Shown here: positions 9,346 through 17,666 of the stretch, piece after piece
How the letters are laid out: each line of letters starts with the position of its first letter
Position numbering within the stretch: the stretch's first letter is position 1
Source: Vibrio hangzhouensis
Lineage (GTDB): Bacteria > Pseudomonadota > Gammaproteobacteria > Enterobacterales > Vibrionaceae
Direction: 5' to 3'
Length of the DNA: 64,000 nucleotides
Assembly: GCF_900107935.1 (NCBI RefSeq)
Contig: NZ_FNVG01000001.1
Location: 1-64,000, forward strand
Notes under the pieces: model-generated
Databases searched by the model: none
Seen by the model: only the letters and a program-made list of their open reading frames with translations
Told to the model about the DNA's origin: nothing
Translations under genes and position numbers: made by a program

Positions 9346-9368
9346 ATGATAATGATAGTAATTATCAT
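9346..9368 (+). promoter_or_regulatory. Fur box
   Basis: ATGATAAT and ATTATCAT form a perfect 8-bp inverted repeat around a 7-bp centre, close to the Fur consensus GATAATGATAATCATTATC. It ends 57 bases upstream of the chosen start of the receptor gene, so iron-replete Fur should repress that gene. Confidence 0.88.
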
Positions 9369-9425
9369 TTGTATTCTATATTATCCATCCCAACCTTTTG
9401 TTTGACAACAATTACGGATGGTTAT

Positions 9426-11603
9426 ATGTCAAAGTTACCTTTTAAAAAACAGCTGCTTGCTTCTGCTGTTCTCTCTATATTAGTCTCTAGTGCCCACGCA
9501 GAGCAACAATCTAACCTATTAAATGAGGTTGTTGTAACAGCCACACGAACCGAACAAGATGCACAAGACGTGTCTTCGTCCGTGAGTAAAGTGACTAGCG
9601 AAAACATTGAGTCAACAATGGCGGGAGATGTAAAACAAGCTGTCAAGTACATGCCGGGGGTTCGCGCTGAAGGCAGTGGTCGATTCGGTATGTCAGGATT
9701 TAACATCAGGGGAATGGACGGTTCTCGAGTAAAAATACTGGTTGATGGTGTACAACAACCCCACGCTTATAATCCCGGCGCGTCAGAGCAACGTAAATAT
9801 CCGAACGCAATAGAAATAGATACACTGGCGGAAATCGAAGTCAATAAAGGGCCCTCCTCGTCCTTATACGGCTCCGATGCATTAGGGGGAGTTGTCTTGA
9901 TGCGTACCAAGAATCCCGATGATGTTCTAATAACGGATGGTGACGAGGACCGTTTTGGAATAAAGACGGGTTACTCTTCTGCTGATGAAAACTTTAAGAC
10001 AACCGCTACTTGGGCACGCCGTCACGGTAAACTCGAAACCTTGCTCATGCTCACCTATGCCAATGGTTCAGAGACCAAAACTCACGGAAGCGCTGCAGAC
10101 GTTGATGGTGTGTACCGTGGCGCTGCAAATCCCGCTAACAAAAAGCTTGGTAATGTGCTGGCTAAAGCGTTCTACCAGATAAACGACGATCATCGAGTGG
10201 GCACCACTATCGAGTACTATGATTATTCCTACGATGAAAAGACACGCTCACTTGAAGGCTATTCCATGGGTAGCATGCTCACTTATAACGACAGGTATTC
10301 TAACGACAACAATAAGAGGCTACGTTTAGGTTTTGAGCATGAATGGAATATCAACGCAGTTCTTGCTGACGATTTGATGTGGTCTGTTAACTATCAGGAC
10401 AGCAACACGCTGAACGAAAACTACGATACGGTTTCTTCCCACATCCCTTCACTAAACTACGGTAGAAGGATGCGGGAGCGAAAAGCGTCGGACCAAACTA
10501 TTCAACTGGACTTGCAGGCAAATAAGCTGATTGACTCATCCAACGCCTACCATATGCTTACTTATGGCCTGGCGTATATGGACAACAAGTTCAAAACAGA
10601 GAATACAGATTATAAATACGATCTCGGCACCGTGGCTCCAGGACACACTGATATCCCGGACGCAACCACTCAAAAGTTTGGAGTTTTCGTTCAGGATCAG
10701 ATGTTTTTGTTGGACGAACAGTTAGTTCTTAACGCGGGAATTCGTTACGACTACTTTAACACCGAGCCAAAAACCAATGATGGCTATGACAAACAACAAC
10801 CGAGCAGCCAGAATGATGCTTTTACTGGTAAACTCGGTGCCGTTTATCACCTCAATGATCAATACAGTGTTTTTGGGCAAATCAGTCAGGGCTTCAAAGC
10901 CCCCACGGTACAACAGCTGTACTACTTTTATGACCAAGGGGCTATTTTCGAACCGGATCCTAACCTGAAAGCGGAACGCAGTATCTCATATGAAACCGGC
11001 TTAAGAAGCCAAACTGATGCAGCAAAATACGAAATCGTTGGATTTTTCAACCAATATAGGGACTTCATCACGACACAGAAAGTGGGCACTTCCGAAGGGA
11101 AAGATGTCTATAGCCCAACGAACCTTGATCAAGTTGAAATAAAAGGATTAGAGTTTTCTTCTACAGCGTTGCTTGATCGCTTGCTCTACGGGCCTACAGG
11201 CCTATACGCTAAATTCTCTATTGCATATACCGAAGGTAAAGACCTTAAAACAGGCAAGGAGTTAGATACAATTTCGCCATTGACCTCTGTACTTGCTCTT
11301 GGCTATGACGATGTGATCAACAACTGGGGAGGCATTACCAGCCTAACTATGGTAGGACGTAAAACAGAGTGGCAGGAAGAAGACAATATCGATGCGCCAG
11401 GGTATGCGGTCATGGACATTACCGCTTACTACAAACCATTAGAAGATCTGACGCTACGAGCTGGGCTCTTCAATGCATTTGATACTAAGTACTGGCTATA
11501 CGAAGATTTACGAAATAAAACGAGTTCTTCAACTCATAAGAACAACGATCTCTACACTCAACCCGGTCGAAACTGGGGTGTTAACTTAGAGTACATGTTT
11601 TAG
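9426..11603 (+). CDS. TonB-dependent heme/hemoglobin-type outer-membrane receptor
   Basis: I start it at ATG 9426, which gives a clean signal peptide (MSKLPFKKQLLASAVLSI...AHA). An in-frame ATG at 9369 would overlap the Fur box region and is unlikely. After the signal come a TonB-box-like segment (NEVVVTATRTEQ), a plug domain (about 30-145, with FNIRGMDG and GPSSSLYGSDALGG) and a 22-strand-type barrel ending in NLEYMF. Segments GFKAPTVQQLY and DPNLKAERS resemble the FRAP and NPNL boxes of heme receptors such as HutA/HuvA. It should import heme or a similar iron source using TonB energy. Expression is probably iron-repressed. Confidence 0.9.
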   Translation: MSKLPFKKQLLASAVLSILVSSAHAEQQSNLLNEVVVTATRTEQDAQDVSSSVSKVTSENIESTMAGDVKQAVKYMPGVRAEGSGRFGMSGFNIRGMDGSRVKILVDGVQQPHAYNPGASEQRKYPNAIEIDTLAEIEVNKGPSSSLYGSDALGGVVLMRTKNPDDVLITDGDEDRFGIKTGYSSADENFKTTATWARRHGKLETLLMLTYANGSETKTHGSAADVDGVYRGAANPANKKLGNVLAKAFYQINDDHRVGTTIEYYDYSYDEKTRSLEGYSMGSMLTYNDRYSNDNNKRLRLGFEHEWNINAVLADDLMWSVNYQDSNTLNENYDTVSSHIPSLNYGRRMRERKASDQTIQLDLQANKLIDSSNAYHMLTYGLAYMDNKFKTENTDYKYDLGTVAPGHTDIPDATTQKFGVFVQDQMFLLDEQLVLNAGIRYDYFNTEPKTNDGYDKQQPSSQNDAFTGKLGAVYHLNDQYSVFGQISQGFKAPTVQQLYYFYDQGAIFEPDPNLKAERSISYETGLRSQTDAAKYEIVGFFNQYRDFITTQKVGTSEGKDVYSPTNLDQVEIKGLEFSSTALLDRLLYGPTGLYAKFSIAYTEGKDLKTGKELDTISPLTSVLALGYDDVINNWGGITSLTMVGRKTEWQEEDNIDAPGYAVMDITAYYKPLEDLTLRAGLFNAFDTKYWLYEDLRNKTSSSTHKNNDLYTQPGRNWGVNLEYMF

Positions 11604-11610
11604 TAATAGA

Positions 11611-11749
11611 TATATTCAAGTGACCTCAAGATGCAGGACTCAGAGCTTCATCAAGGTGTTCAATTCAAGGAAAATAGTTGAAGGAATAGCTATTGACGCA
11701 GGAATGGGCATCTTGATGAGCTCCCAAAGGGCGAGTTTACTTGAGTATA
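11611..11749. repeat. Interspersed repeat, hairpin-forming, about 139 bp
   Basis: The block starts TATATTCAAGT and ends ACTTGAGTATA, an imperfect inverted pair. A second nested pair, CAAGATGC (11627) and GCATCTTG (11708), lies inside. The inside has no gene. It resembles short non-coding elements I remember scattered between genes in Vibrio genomes, but copy number cannot be tested here. Confidence 0.55.
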
Positions 11750-11750
11750 A

Positions 11751-11786
11751 AACGAAGGGGAAGGTATGATACCCTCCCCTTCGTTT
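11751..11786. terminator. Bidirectional terminator
   Basis: AACGAAGGGG pairs with CCCCTTCGTT, with further pairing inside. T-rich or A-rich flanks on each side suit the convergent receptor and membrane-protein genes. Confidence 0.75.
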
Positions 11787-11800
11787 AACAAATCTTTCAC

Positions 11801-12172
11801 TTAAGCGACTGACGTCTTCATTACTTTGGGTACTGGCGTAATACTGTCCCTGTAGCTAAACCATAAATAGCTAACAGCAATAATGTAAAACAGATATGAA
11901 AGCGCAAACACAATAGGTGAAGTAATCAAATCGTTCGAAATACCCAATGCAACACCAACGACAGTCACGGTCAACTTCGCAAGTGTACCAAGCAGAAGCA
12001 GTCCCATCGCAAACTGGGGAAATCGCGTGCTCGCAAAAGCAATCAAATAGCATGCACCAACCGCTAACGATGCAATTGTAAGACCGAGCAAGTAAGAGTG
12101 AATGTGATCTGCTGCCGCATAACCAGCTCCGACAGAGACACCAAGCAACATTAGAATTTTCGTAATGAACAT
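11801..12172 (-). CDS. Small four-helix membrane protein, unknown
   Basis: The 123-residue protein is almost wholly hydrophobic, with about four transmembrane segments (near 3-22, 27-47, 55-77 and 82-106) and a short charged tail (YRDSITPVPKVMK). It has a GAGG ribosome site and an ATG, so expression is plausible. I do not recognise a named family. It is divergent from the OFA transporter gene across 500 bases of AT-rich DNA and convergent with the receptor gene. Confidence 0.65.
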   Translation of the reverse strand: MFITKILMLLGVSVGAGYAAADHIHSYLLGLTIASLAVGACYLIAFASTRFPQFAMGLLLLGTLAKLTVTVVGVALGISNDLITSPIVFALSYLFYIIAVSYLWFSYRDSITPVPKVMKTSVA

Positions 12173-12673
12173 AAGTTACCTCGACAAATAGGAAAAATAG
12201 TCTTTGAAATGTCCATTTTTCATTTATGCAAACTCATTTTACCTATATTGTGTAGTTAAAAAAAACCAATTACAAGCACGTTTTTTGCGCACTAATAGTA
12301 CGATATTTCGCCTCGCCAGTTTCGTTACATTTATGCAACAGTAACAATCTCATTCCACTTTTAGTAACAGTATGTTACGTATTTTACCAACCAGAAACGA
12401 AATATAGTTAACAATGATGTTACATATTTATTTTTTTATTCTTTGTTCTATTTTGTGATCTAAGAATGCCAAGTAATAAAATGCACAAATTATTAATTCA
12501 TTGTTAACTAAATATTTACACGAGCCAATTTATTTGGATTAATTCAAAAAAATCGATTCCAATCACAGTTTTATTGGTTATAATCCGCGCTCATTTGCGA
12601 CATCTGTTGATAAACGCAAACTAAATTTGAATTTTTAACCCTCGAACAAAGTTCGTAATATCAGAGAACCATA
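12173..12673. other. Long AT-rich divergent intergenic region with TGTTAC motifs
   Basis: No gene is seen. TGTTAC or its complement GTAACA occurs several times between about 12320 and 12425, including an inverted pair at 12364-12378 with a 3-base centre. A TATAAT hexamer lies at 12579-12584, upstream of the transporter gene, without a clear -35 box. It is probably a regulatory region or long leader. Confidence 0.45.
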
Positions 12674-13906
12674 ATGAGCAAGATTGATAAAGCAATGCGA
12701 ATCCTAATCGCCGGATTCTGTATCAACCTTTGTCTTGGCATCCTGTATGCTTGGAGTGTATTCAACAAAGCCCTAGTTAGTGATTGGGGCTGGAGCGCTG
12801 CTGACGCATCTTCTCCTTATGCGATTGCGACTATCACCTTCTCTATCTGTCTTCTGGTAGCAGGCGTACTTCAAGACCGAATGGGTCCACGTAACATCCT
12901 TATTCTAGGTGCAACCTTGACGGGACTTGGCATGATTGCCTCAAGCTTTGCCCAATCGGTACTAATGCTGAACATTACGTTTGGTGTTGTTACGGGTGCC
13001 GGTATTGGTTTTGGTTATGCGTGTCTATCCCCTTCTGCGATGAAATGGTTCCATCCGTCCAAAAAAGGCATGGTTAATGGTTTGATTGCCGCAGGCTTTG
13101 GCTTAGCCGCCGTCTATCTGGCTCCGCTGACGTCGACCTTGATTGGTCAAATGGGTATCAGCTCTGCATTTATGATTCTTGGTATTGGTGTTCTTATTAT
13201 CGCTGTTCCCCTAGCCGCGACAATTAACAATCCACCACAGGGTTACAAACCGCAAGAACCAAAAGTAAAAGCAGGTCAAGCACCAGTACAAGTAAAAACG
13301 GCAACGGATATCACTTGGAAAGCGATGTTAAAGACGCCGCAATTCTATTCATTGTGGATCATGTACGCGTTTGCAGCTGCCGCAGGTCTGATGATCATTG
13401 GTAACATTACCAATATTGCCAGCGTGCAAGCTGACTTACCAAATGCAGTCTACCTGGCGTCACTACTAGCAATCTTCAACTCTGGTGGTCGAATTGCTGC
13501 TGGTATCTTGTCTGACAAGATTGGCGGTATCCGTACTCTGATGCTGGCGTTTATTCTACAGGGCATCAACATGGTTATGTTCTCTACCTTTACCAGTGAA
13601 TTTACGCTGATCATCGGTACTGCTATCGCGGCTGTAGGCTACGGAACACTTTTGGCTGTTTTCCCATCTTTGACTGCTGAGTACTATGGTCTTAAGAACT
13701 ACGGAACAAACTATGGTGTACTATACACATCTTGGGGTATTGGTGGCGCTATTGGTGCTGCGATCGTCGGTTACTCAATGACTCAAGGTGGTGGTTACAA
13801 TCTTGCCTATACGATCTCTGCAGTCATGATGGGTGTGTGCGTCGTATTGTCACTGATAACCAAGCCTATTACCGAAGAAAAAGCGGTTCAATTAAAAGCG
13901 GCATAA
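12674..13906 (+). CDS. OFA-family MFS transporter (oxalate/formate antiporter-like)
   Basis: This is a 410-residue inner-membrane protein with about 12 transmembrane helices in two halves joined by a polar loop (about 190-215). The first half has the MFS loop motif DRMGPRN between helices 2 and 3, and the second half has the matching DKIGGIR. It resembles OxlT and the related YhjX/lactate carriers. The substrate is probably a small mono- or dicarboxylate; nothing around it settles which. It is monocistronic with a strong terminator. Confidence 0.88.
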   Translation: MSKIDKAMRILIAGFCINLCLGILYAWSVFNKALVSDWGWSAADASSPYAIATITFSICLLVAGVLQDRMGPRNILILGATLTGLGMIASSFAQSVLMLNITFGVVTGAGIGFGYACLSPSAMKWFHPSKKGMVNGLIAAGFGLAAVYLAPLTSTLIGQMGISSAFMILGIGVLIIAVPLAATINNPPQGYKPQEPKVKAGQAPVQVKTATDITWKAMLKTPQFYSLWIMYAFAAAAGLMIIGNITNIASVQADLPNAVYLASLLAIFNSGGRIAAGILSDKIGGIRTLMLAFILQGINMVMFSTFTSEFTLIIGTAIAAVGYGTLLAVFPSLTAEYYGLKNYGTNYGVLYTSWGIGGAIGAAIVGYSMTQGGGYNLAYTISAVMMGVCVVLSLITKPITEEKAVQLKAA

Positions 13907-13932
13907 CCTTTAAACTTCGATTTATTCATAAG

Positions 13933-13963
13933 AAAGCCTGACTGAAAAGTCAGGCTTTTTTTT
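13933..13963 (+). terminator. Terminator of the OFA transporter
   Basis: AAAGCCTGACT and AGTCAGGCTTT form an 11-bp stem with a GAAA loop, followed by a T run. Confidence 0.9.
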
Positions 13964-14066
13964 GCATTTTCTGAACTATCGTTGGAAATATATTGATTTA
14001 TCTATAAAAATTAGCACTATGCTCACTCAGATTTGATACGCCTAGGCTTGGCATAGAGAACTCACT

Positions 14067-16421
14067 ATGAAATTAAAGACAACATCCCTCTACTTGCTGA
14101 TTCTGCTGTTTTCAGGATGTGCAACTTACGCAGGATTAAATTATGACCAGCTTTTCGGACAGCCCGAGGTCAGGGAACGTAACGTCGCATTATCTACACC
14201 AGAAGCCGACTTCTTTTTAAACGACGTTAAGCCCATCATAGATAACCGCTGTGTGGTGTGCCATGCGTGTTATGACGCCCCCTGCCAACTCAAACTTTCA
14301 TCTGTTGACGGTATAGACAGAGGAGCAACTAAAGCCCTTGTCTATGAAGGTACCAGACTTACCGCAGCGCAACCTACTCGTTTGTTTGAAGATGCACAAA
14401 CAACACAACAATGGCGCCAACTAGGCTTCACGCCTGTATTAAACGAACGTGAGCAATCTCTGGCGGCCAACCTTGATGCTGGACTGGTGTCTAGAATGAT
14501 CACTCAAAAAGTACGACACCCTCTTCCAGAAACTAACCAATTGGAAGGGTTTGACTTTTCAATCGCCAGAGAGCAAGTGTGCCCGACAATCGAAGAATAC
14601 GATGCCTATGAAGCAGACTATCCGTACTGGGGAATGCCTTTTGGTATGCCAAATTTAGACGAGTCTGAGTACGATACACTTATCGCCTGGTTAGGCAATG
14701 GTGCAAAAATGAATGCTCCCGTTCCATTGACGGTTGAAGAGCAGCAAATGGTGGATAAGTACGAGGTATTATTCAACCATAGTGCGCGAAAAAATCAGCT
14801 TACAGCGCGTTATATCTATGAGCACCTGTATTTAGCCAACCTGTATTTCTCTGAAATTGAATCTCAACGTCGCTTTTTCACTATTATTCGCTCAACAACC
14901 CCACCTGGGGAGCCTATTCGCAGAATCGTCACTCGACGTCCGTACGACGCCCCCGGTGTTGACCGTGTTTACTATCGTCTGATTCCAGTACAAAGTACTA
15001 TTGTCGACAAAACTCACATGCCGTTTGCCCTGAACGATCAAAAGTTGGCACAATGGTACCAGTGGTTTATTGAACCCGATTATACCGTTGAGACACTACC
15101 GAGTTACAACATTCATGTTGCAGCAAATCCAATGACGGCTTTTAAAGACCTCCCAGTTAAAGCTCGATTTAACTTCTTGTTAGACAATGCACAAAATACA
15201 ATAATGGCTTACATTAAAGGGCCGGTATGTCGTGGTCAATTGGCGCTTAATGTTATCAACGATCGTTTCTGGATCTTCTTTTTAGATCCAGAAAGATCTG
15301 AGTTACCTGAAGTCAATCAGTTTTATCAAGAACAAGCTGACAACCTCAAACTGCCGAGTGAACTAGAAAGCAATACGCTCCCTATTGCAAACTGGGTCAA
15401 ATATTCTAATCAACAAACTCGTTATCTTGCCGCTAAATCCGAGTTCATGAACAAATGGTTCGCCGGTGGTAAACACCTGACGACAGATGTACTTTGGACT
15501 GGAAACGGCGAAAACCCAAATGCCGCGCTGACCATTTTCCGTCATTTTGATAGTGCCTCCGTGGTTCAGGGCCTTGTCGGTACACCACCGAAAACAGCCT
15601 GGATTTTAGATTACGCGTTGCTAGAACGAATCCATTATCTACTGGTCGCTGGCTTTGATGTTTACGGAAACTTCGGTCATCAACTGATCACTCGTATGTT
15701 TATGGATTTTTTACGAATGGAAGGTGAGAGTAACTTCCTGGCTCTGCTTCCAAACACGGTACGACACCAGGAGTTTAGTAGTTGGTATCAAGAACAAAGC
15801 CCTCAATTTAGTGCCTTTCTTCAGCGCAATATTAGTCCGTTTAGCCAGCCAACGCAGGTACTTTATTTGACAGAGGACTACAAAGAAGAGTTGTTCGACA
15901 AGTTGAAACATCTACTTGAGCCAGTACTTTATGATCGCTATAAAATAGTCAATACCGGACTCTCTGAAGAAAATGAAGCGCTGCTTCGTACAATAGACTT
16001 AATCAAAGGAGAAGGTTTAGCGCCCATTCCCCAGATAGTCATGTTAATGATAGAGACAGATAACGATTCCAACCAGTTGTTTACGTTACTTCATAACAAC
16101 GCCCACAAAAACATCTCAAGTCTGTTCGCCGAAGAGAAAAACCGTGACTTCAAAAATGATGACCTGACGTTGGTGCGTGGGGTGATTGGTAGTTACCCTG
16201 CTGCGTATCTAAAACTTAAAGAGTCAGATATCAAAAATTTCGTTGTTTCTTTGGAAAACCTAAAAACTGAAGACGACTACATAAAACTACTCGACAATTA
16301 TGCAGTTAGAAGAACCTCTAAAGAGTTCTGGTCATTTAGCGACCAAGTACACGAGTTCTACAAGCGAACTCAACCTATCGAATTTGGTCTTTTGGACTAT
16401 AATCGATTTGAGAACAGATGA
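14067..16421 (+). CDS. cti: Fatty acid cis/trans isomerase (cytochrome c type)
   Basis: Cti turns cis-unsaturated fatty acids of membrane phospholipids into trans forms and so stiffens membranes quickly under solvent or heat stress. The 784-residue protein has an export signal ending in a possible lipobox (LLFSGC) and a c-type heme site CVVCH near residue 62, followed by a further C-x4-C, as in the family. Length fits known Cti proteins (about 760-785). It probably acts in the periplasm on the inner membrane. A short gene starts 30 bases after its stop and may share its transcript. Confidence 0.93.
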   Translation: MKLKTTSLYLLILLFSGCATYAGLNYDQLFGQPEVRERNVALSTPEADFFLNDVKPIIDNRCVVCHACYDAPCQLKLSSVDGIDRGATKALVYEGTRLTAAQPTRLFEDAQTTQQWRQLGFTPVLNEREQSLAANLDAGLVSRMITQKVRHPLPETNQLEGFDFSIAREQVCPTIEEYDAYEADYPYWGMPFGMPNLDESEYDTLIAWLGNGAKMNAPVPLTVEEQQMVDKYEVLFNHSARKNQLTARYIYEHLYLANLYFSEIESQRRFFTIIRSTTPPGEPIRRIVTRRPYDAPGVDRVYYRLIPVQSTIVDKTHMPFALNDQKLAQWYQWFIEPDYTVETLPSYNIHVAANPMTAFKDLPVKARFNFLLDNAQNTIMAYIKGPVCRGQLALNVINDRFWIFFLDPERSELPEVNQFYQEQADNLKLPSELESNTLPIANWVKYSNQQTRYLAAKSEFMNKWFAGGKHLTTDVLWTGNGENPNAALTIFRHFDSASVVQGLVGTPPKTAWILDYALLERIHYLLVAGFDVYGNFGHQLITRMFMDFLRMEGESNFLALLPNTVRHQEFSSWYQEQSPQFSAFLQRNISPFSQPTQVLYLTEDYKEELFDKLKHLLEPVLYDRYKIVNTGLSEENEALLRTIDLIKGEGLAPIPQIVMLMIETDNDSNQLFTLLHNNAHKNISSLFAEEKNRDFKNDDLTLVRGVIGSYPAAYLKLKESDIKNFVVSLENLKTEDDYIKLLDNYAVRRTSKEFWSFSDQVHEFYKRTQPIEFGLLDYNRFENR

Positions 16422-16451
16422 GTGCTCTTAAGAGCCCTTAGGAGGTGCAAG

Positions 16452-16637
16452 ATGAGCATCAAAGATAGCATCGAAGCCATCGAGCAACAAATTTACGTTG
16501 CCTGTTCAGAAGGGGACTACGAAACCGTAAACATGTTGGAACATCAACTGGAACGCTTGAGAGGACTCTCCAATAAGGGACTGGAAGAAGACCCATACGC
16601 GCTTGAACACCGCACCTATTACGAAGACGAGTGGTAA
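16452..16637 (+). CDS. Small acidic helical protein, unknown
   Basis: The frame opens earlier, but the ATG at 16452 has a perfect GGAGG site at the right spacing, so I use it. The 61-residue product (MSIKDSIEAIEQQIYVACSE...) is acidic and predicted helical, with a heptad-like stretch near residues 8-40. It has no signal or membrane segment. I do not recognise a family. It follows cti closely and ends before a strong terminator, so it is probably co-transcribed with cti. Confidence 0.7.
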   Translation: MSIKDSIEAIEQQIYVACSEGDYETVNMLEHQLERLRGLSNKGLEEDPYALEHRTYYEDEW

Positions 16638-16663
16638 CTTGACTCGTGATAAACTACCCAAAG

Positions 16664-16687
16664 AAAGGGCTCAATTGAGCCCTTTTT
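16664..16687 (+). terminator. Terminator after the cti operon
   Basis: AAAGGGCTCAA/TTGAGCCCTTT is a perfect palindrome followed by T residues. Confidence 0.88.
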
Positions 16688-16701
16688 CATTTCACAGCAT
16701 T

Positions 16702-17241
16702 TTAAACACTCAATCGATCACCATAAACAGAACGCAACCTGCCATCAGGATCATGCAATTTAAGTTGTGATTTGTGCCAGTGAAAAAGAATTAAATTATA
16801 CTCGCCCGTCATTTGGTAACTGGGAACCAAAATCCCCTTGATATCTTTACGTTTTTCTATCAAACGATACAGTTGCCAACCAGGCGGAATTTTCTTGTTT
16901 AGTAATTCGATACGCCACGGCGTCTGGAATTGCTGATAACAAAGCCTGAGATCGAGTATGCCATCTAAGTCTGCTTGATATGAGCAGAGCAGCATCGGGT
17001 CTAATAGTTTAGAGGATGCCCCCCCAGCGACCTCAGCAATACTAGTTTCTGGTTTCAGGCTCAAATACAGTGCATCACATCCTTTGGGATTAAATCTGCC
17101 TCCTACCCGCCTCGCTCCTTCCATACTCAAAGGAGACCAAGCCCATACCGGGTTATGCATTCGAAAACAGACGCCTGTAAATGAGATGAGAGGCTGGGAA
17201 AGTAGATGGTGAAAAGAGGGATGGTCGAGCACTTGCTTCAC
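16702..17241 (-). CDS. RES-domain toxin (NAD+ phosphorylase type)
   Basis: The 179-residue protein shows the RES family signature. It has an early arginine in the segment CFRMHNPVW, the GGRFNPKG loop, ALYLSLKPETSIAEV with the conserved Tyr, Ser and Glu, and a later serine-containing segment ILVPSYQ. Characterised members (MbcT, Res, ParT) destroy NAD+ or modify metabolic enzymes and stop growth. It starts with GTG and overlaps the antitoxin stop by four bases (GTGA), so the two are translationally coupled with the antitoxin made first. It is a type II toxin by family and layout; activity is inferred. Confidence 0.9.
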   Translation of the reverse strand: MKQVLDHPSFHHLLSQPLISFTGVCFRMHNPVWAWSPLSMEGARRVGGRFNPKGCDALYLSLKPETSIAEVAGGASSKLLDPMLLCSYQADLDGILDLRLCYQQFQTPWRIELLNKKIPPGWQLYRLIEKRKDIKGILVPSYQMTGEYNLILFHWHKSQLKLHDPDGRLRSVYGDRLSV

Positions 17242-17591
17242 TCAAATGCTCCCATTTCCTTCGCCGTAATATAGTCGTTGATCGCTTCCACACCATCTGA
17301 TTTATATTGTTTAATGATCTCCGAGGGTGTCAGGCGGCCAAACGAAGTAATAGGTTCACCAATAAACCAGGACCACGCAGCCTGCTCATTTGAAAACCAA
17401 GGTTGTACGCGACGCAAAATGGCATGCACTTCCAATAGCCGTGTCTGAATACGTGCCTGTTTTAATCGGTCGATTCTCTTCAGGGATTGCGCCGGCAGAT
17501 CGACGAACAAAGCGATATGATCTACCGTCGTGTAAAATGTATTGGCCCACAGTTTGGGGTCTTCAATGCCTTCTCTTTGTAACGTCAACAT
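17238..17591 (-). CDS. Xre/MbcA/ParS-type antitoxin (DUF2384)
   Basis: I use ATG 17591, which has a GGAG site five bases upstream; a GTG two codons earlier is also in frame. The 117-residue protein has an N-terminal helical region that binds DNA in relatives. Its C-terminal DUF2384 domain contains the hallmark AAWSWFIGEPITSFGRLTP and ends in DYITAKEMGAFE. It would neutralise the RES toxin by blocking its active site and would repress its own promoter. Antitoxin before toxin with overlapping ends is the standard order for this family. Confidence 0.9.
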   Translation of the reverse strand: MLTLQREGIEDPKLWANTFYTTVDHIALFVDLPAQSLKRIDRLKQARIQTRLLEVHAILRRVQPWFSNEQAAWSWFIGEPITSFGRLTPSEIIKQYKSDGVEAINDYITAKEMGAFE

Positions 17592-17666
17592 AACCACTCC
17601 GACATTAAAACGACGCGTTTACATGTCGATTTTAGGTCATAAAACACGGGAAGTCACGAAAATACA

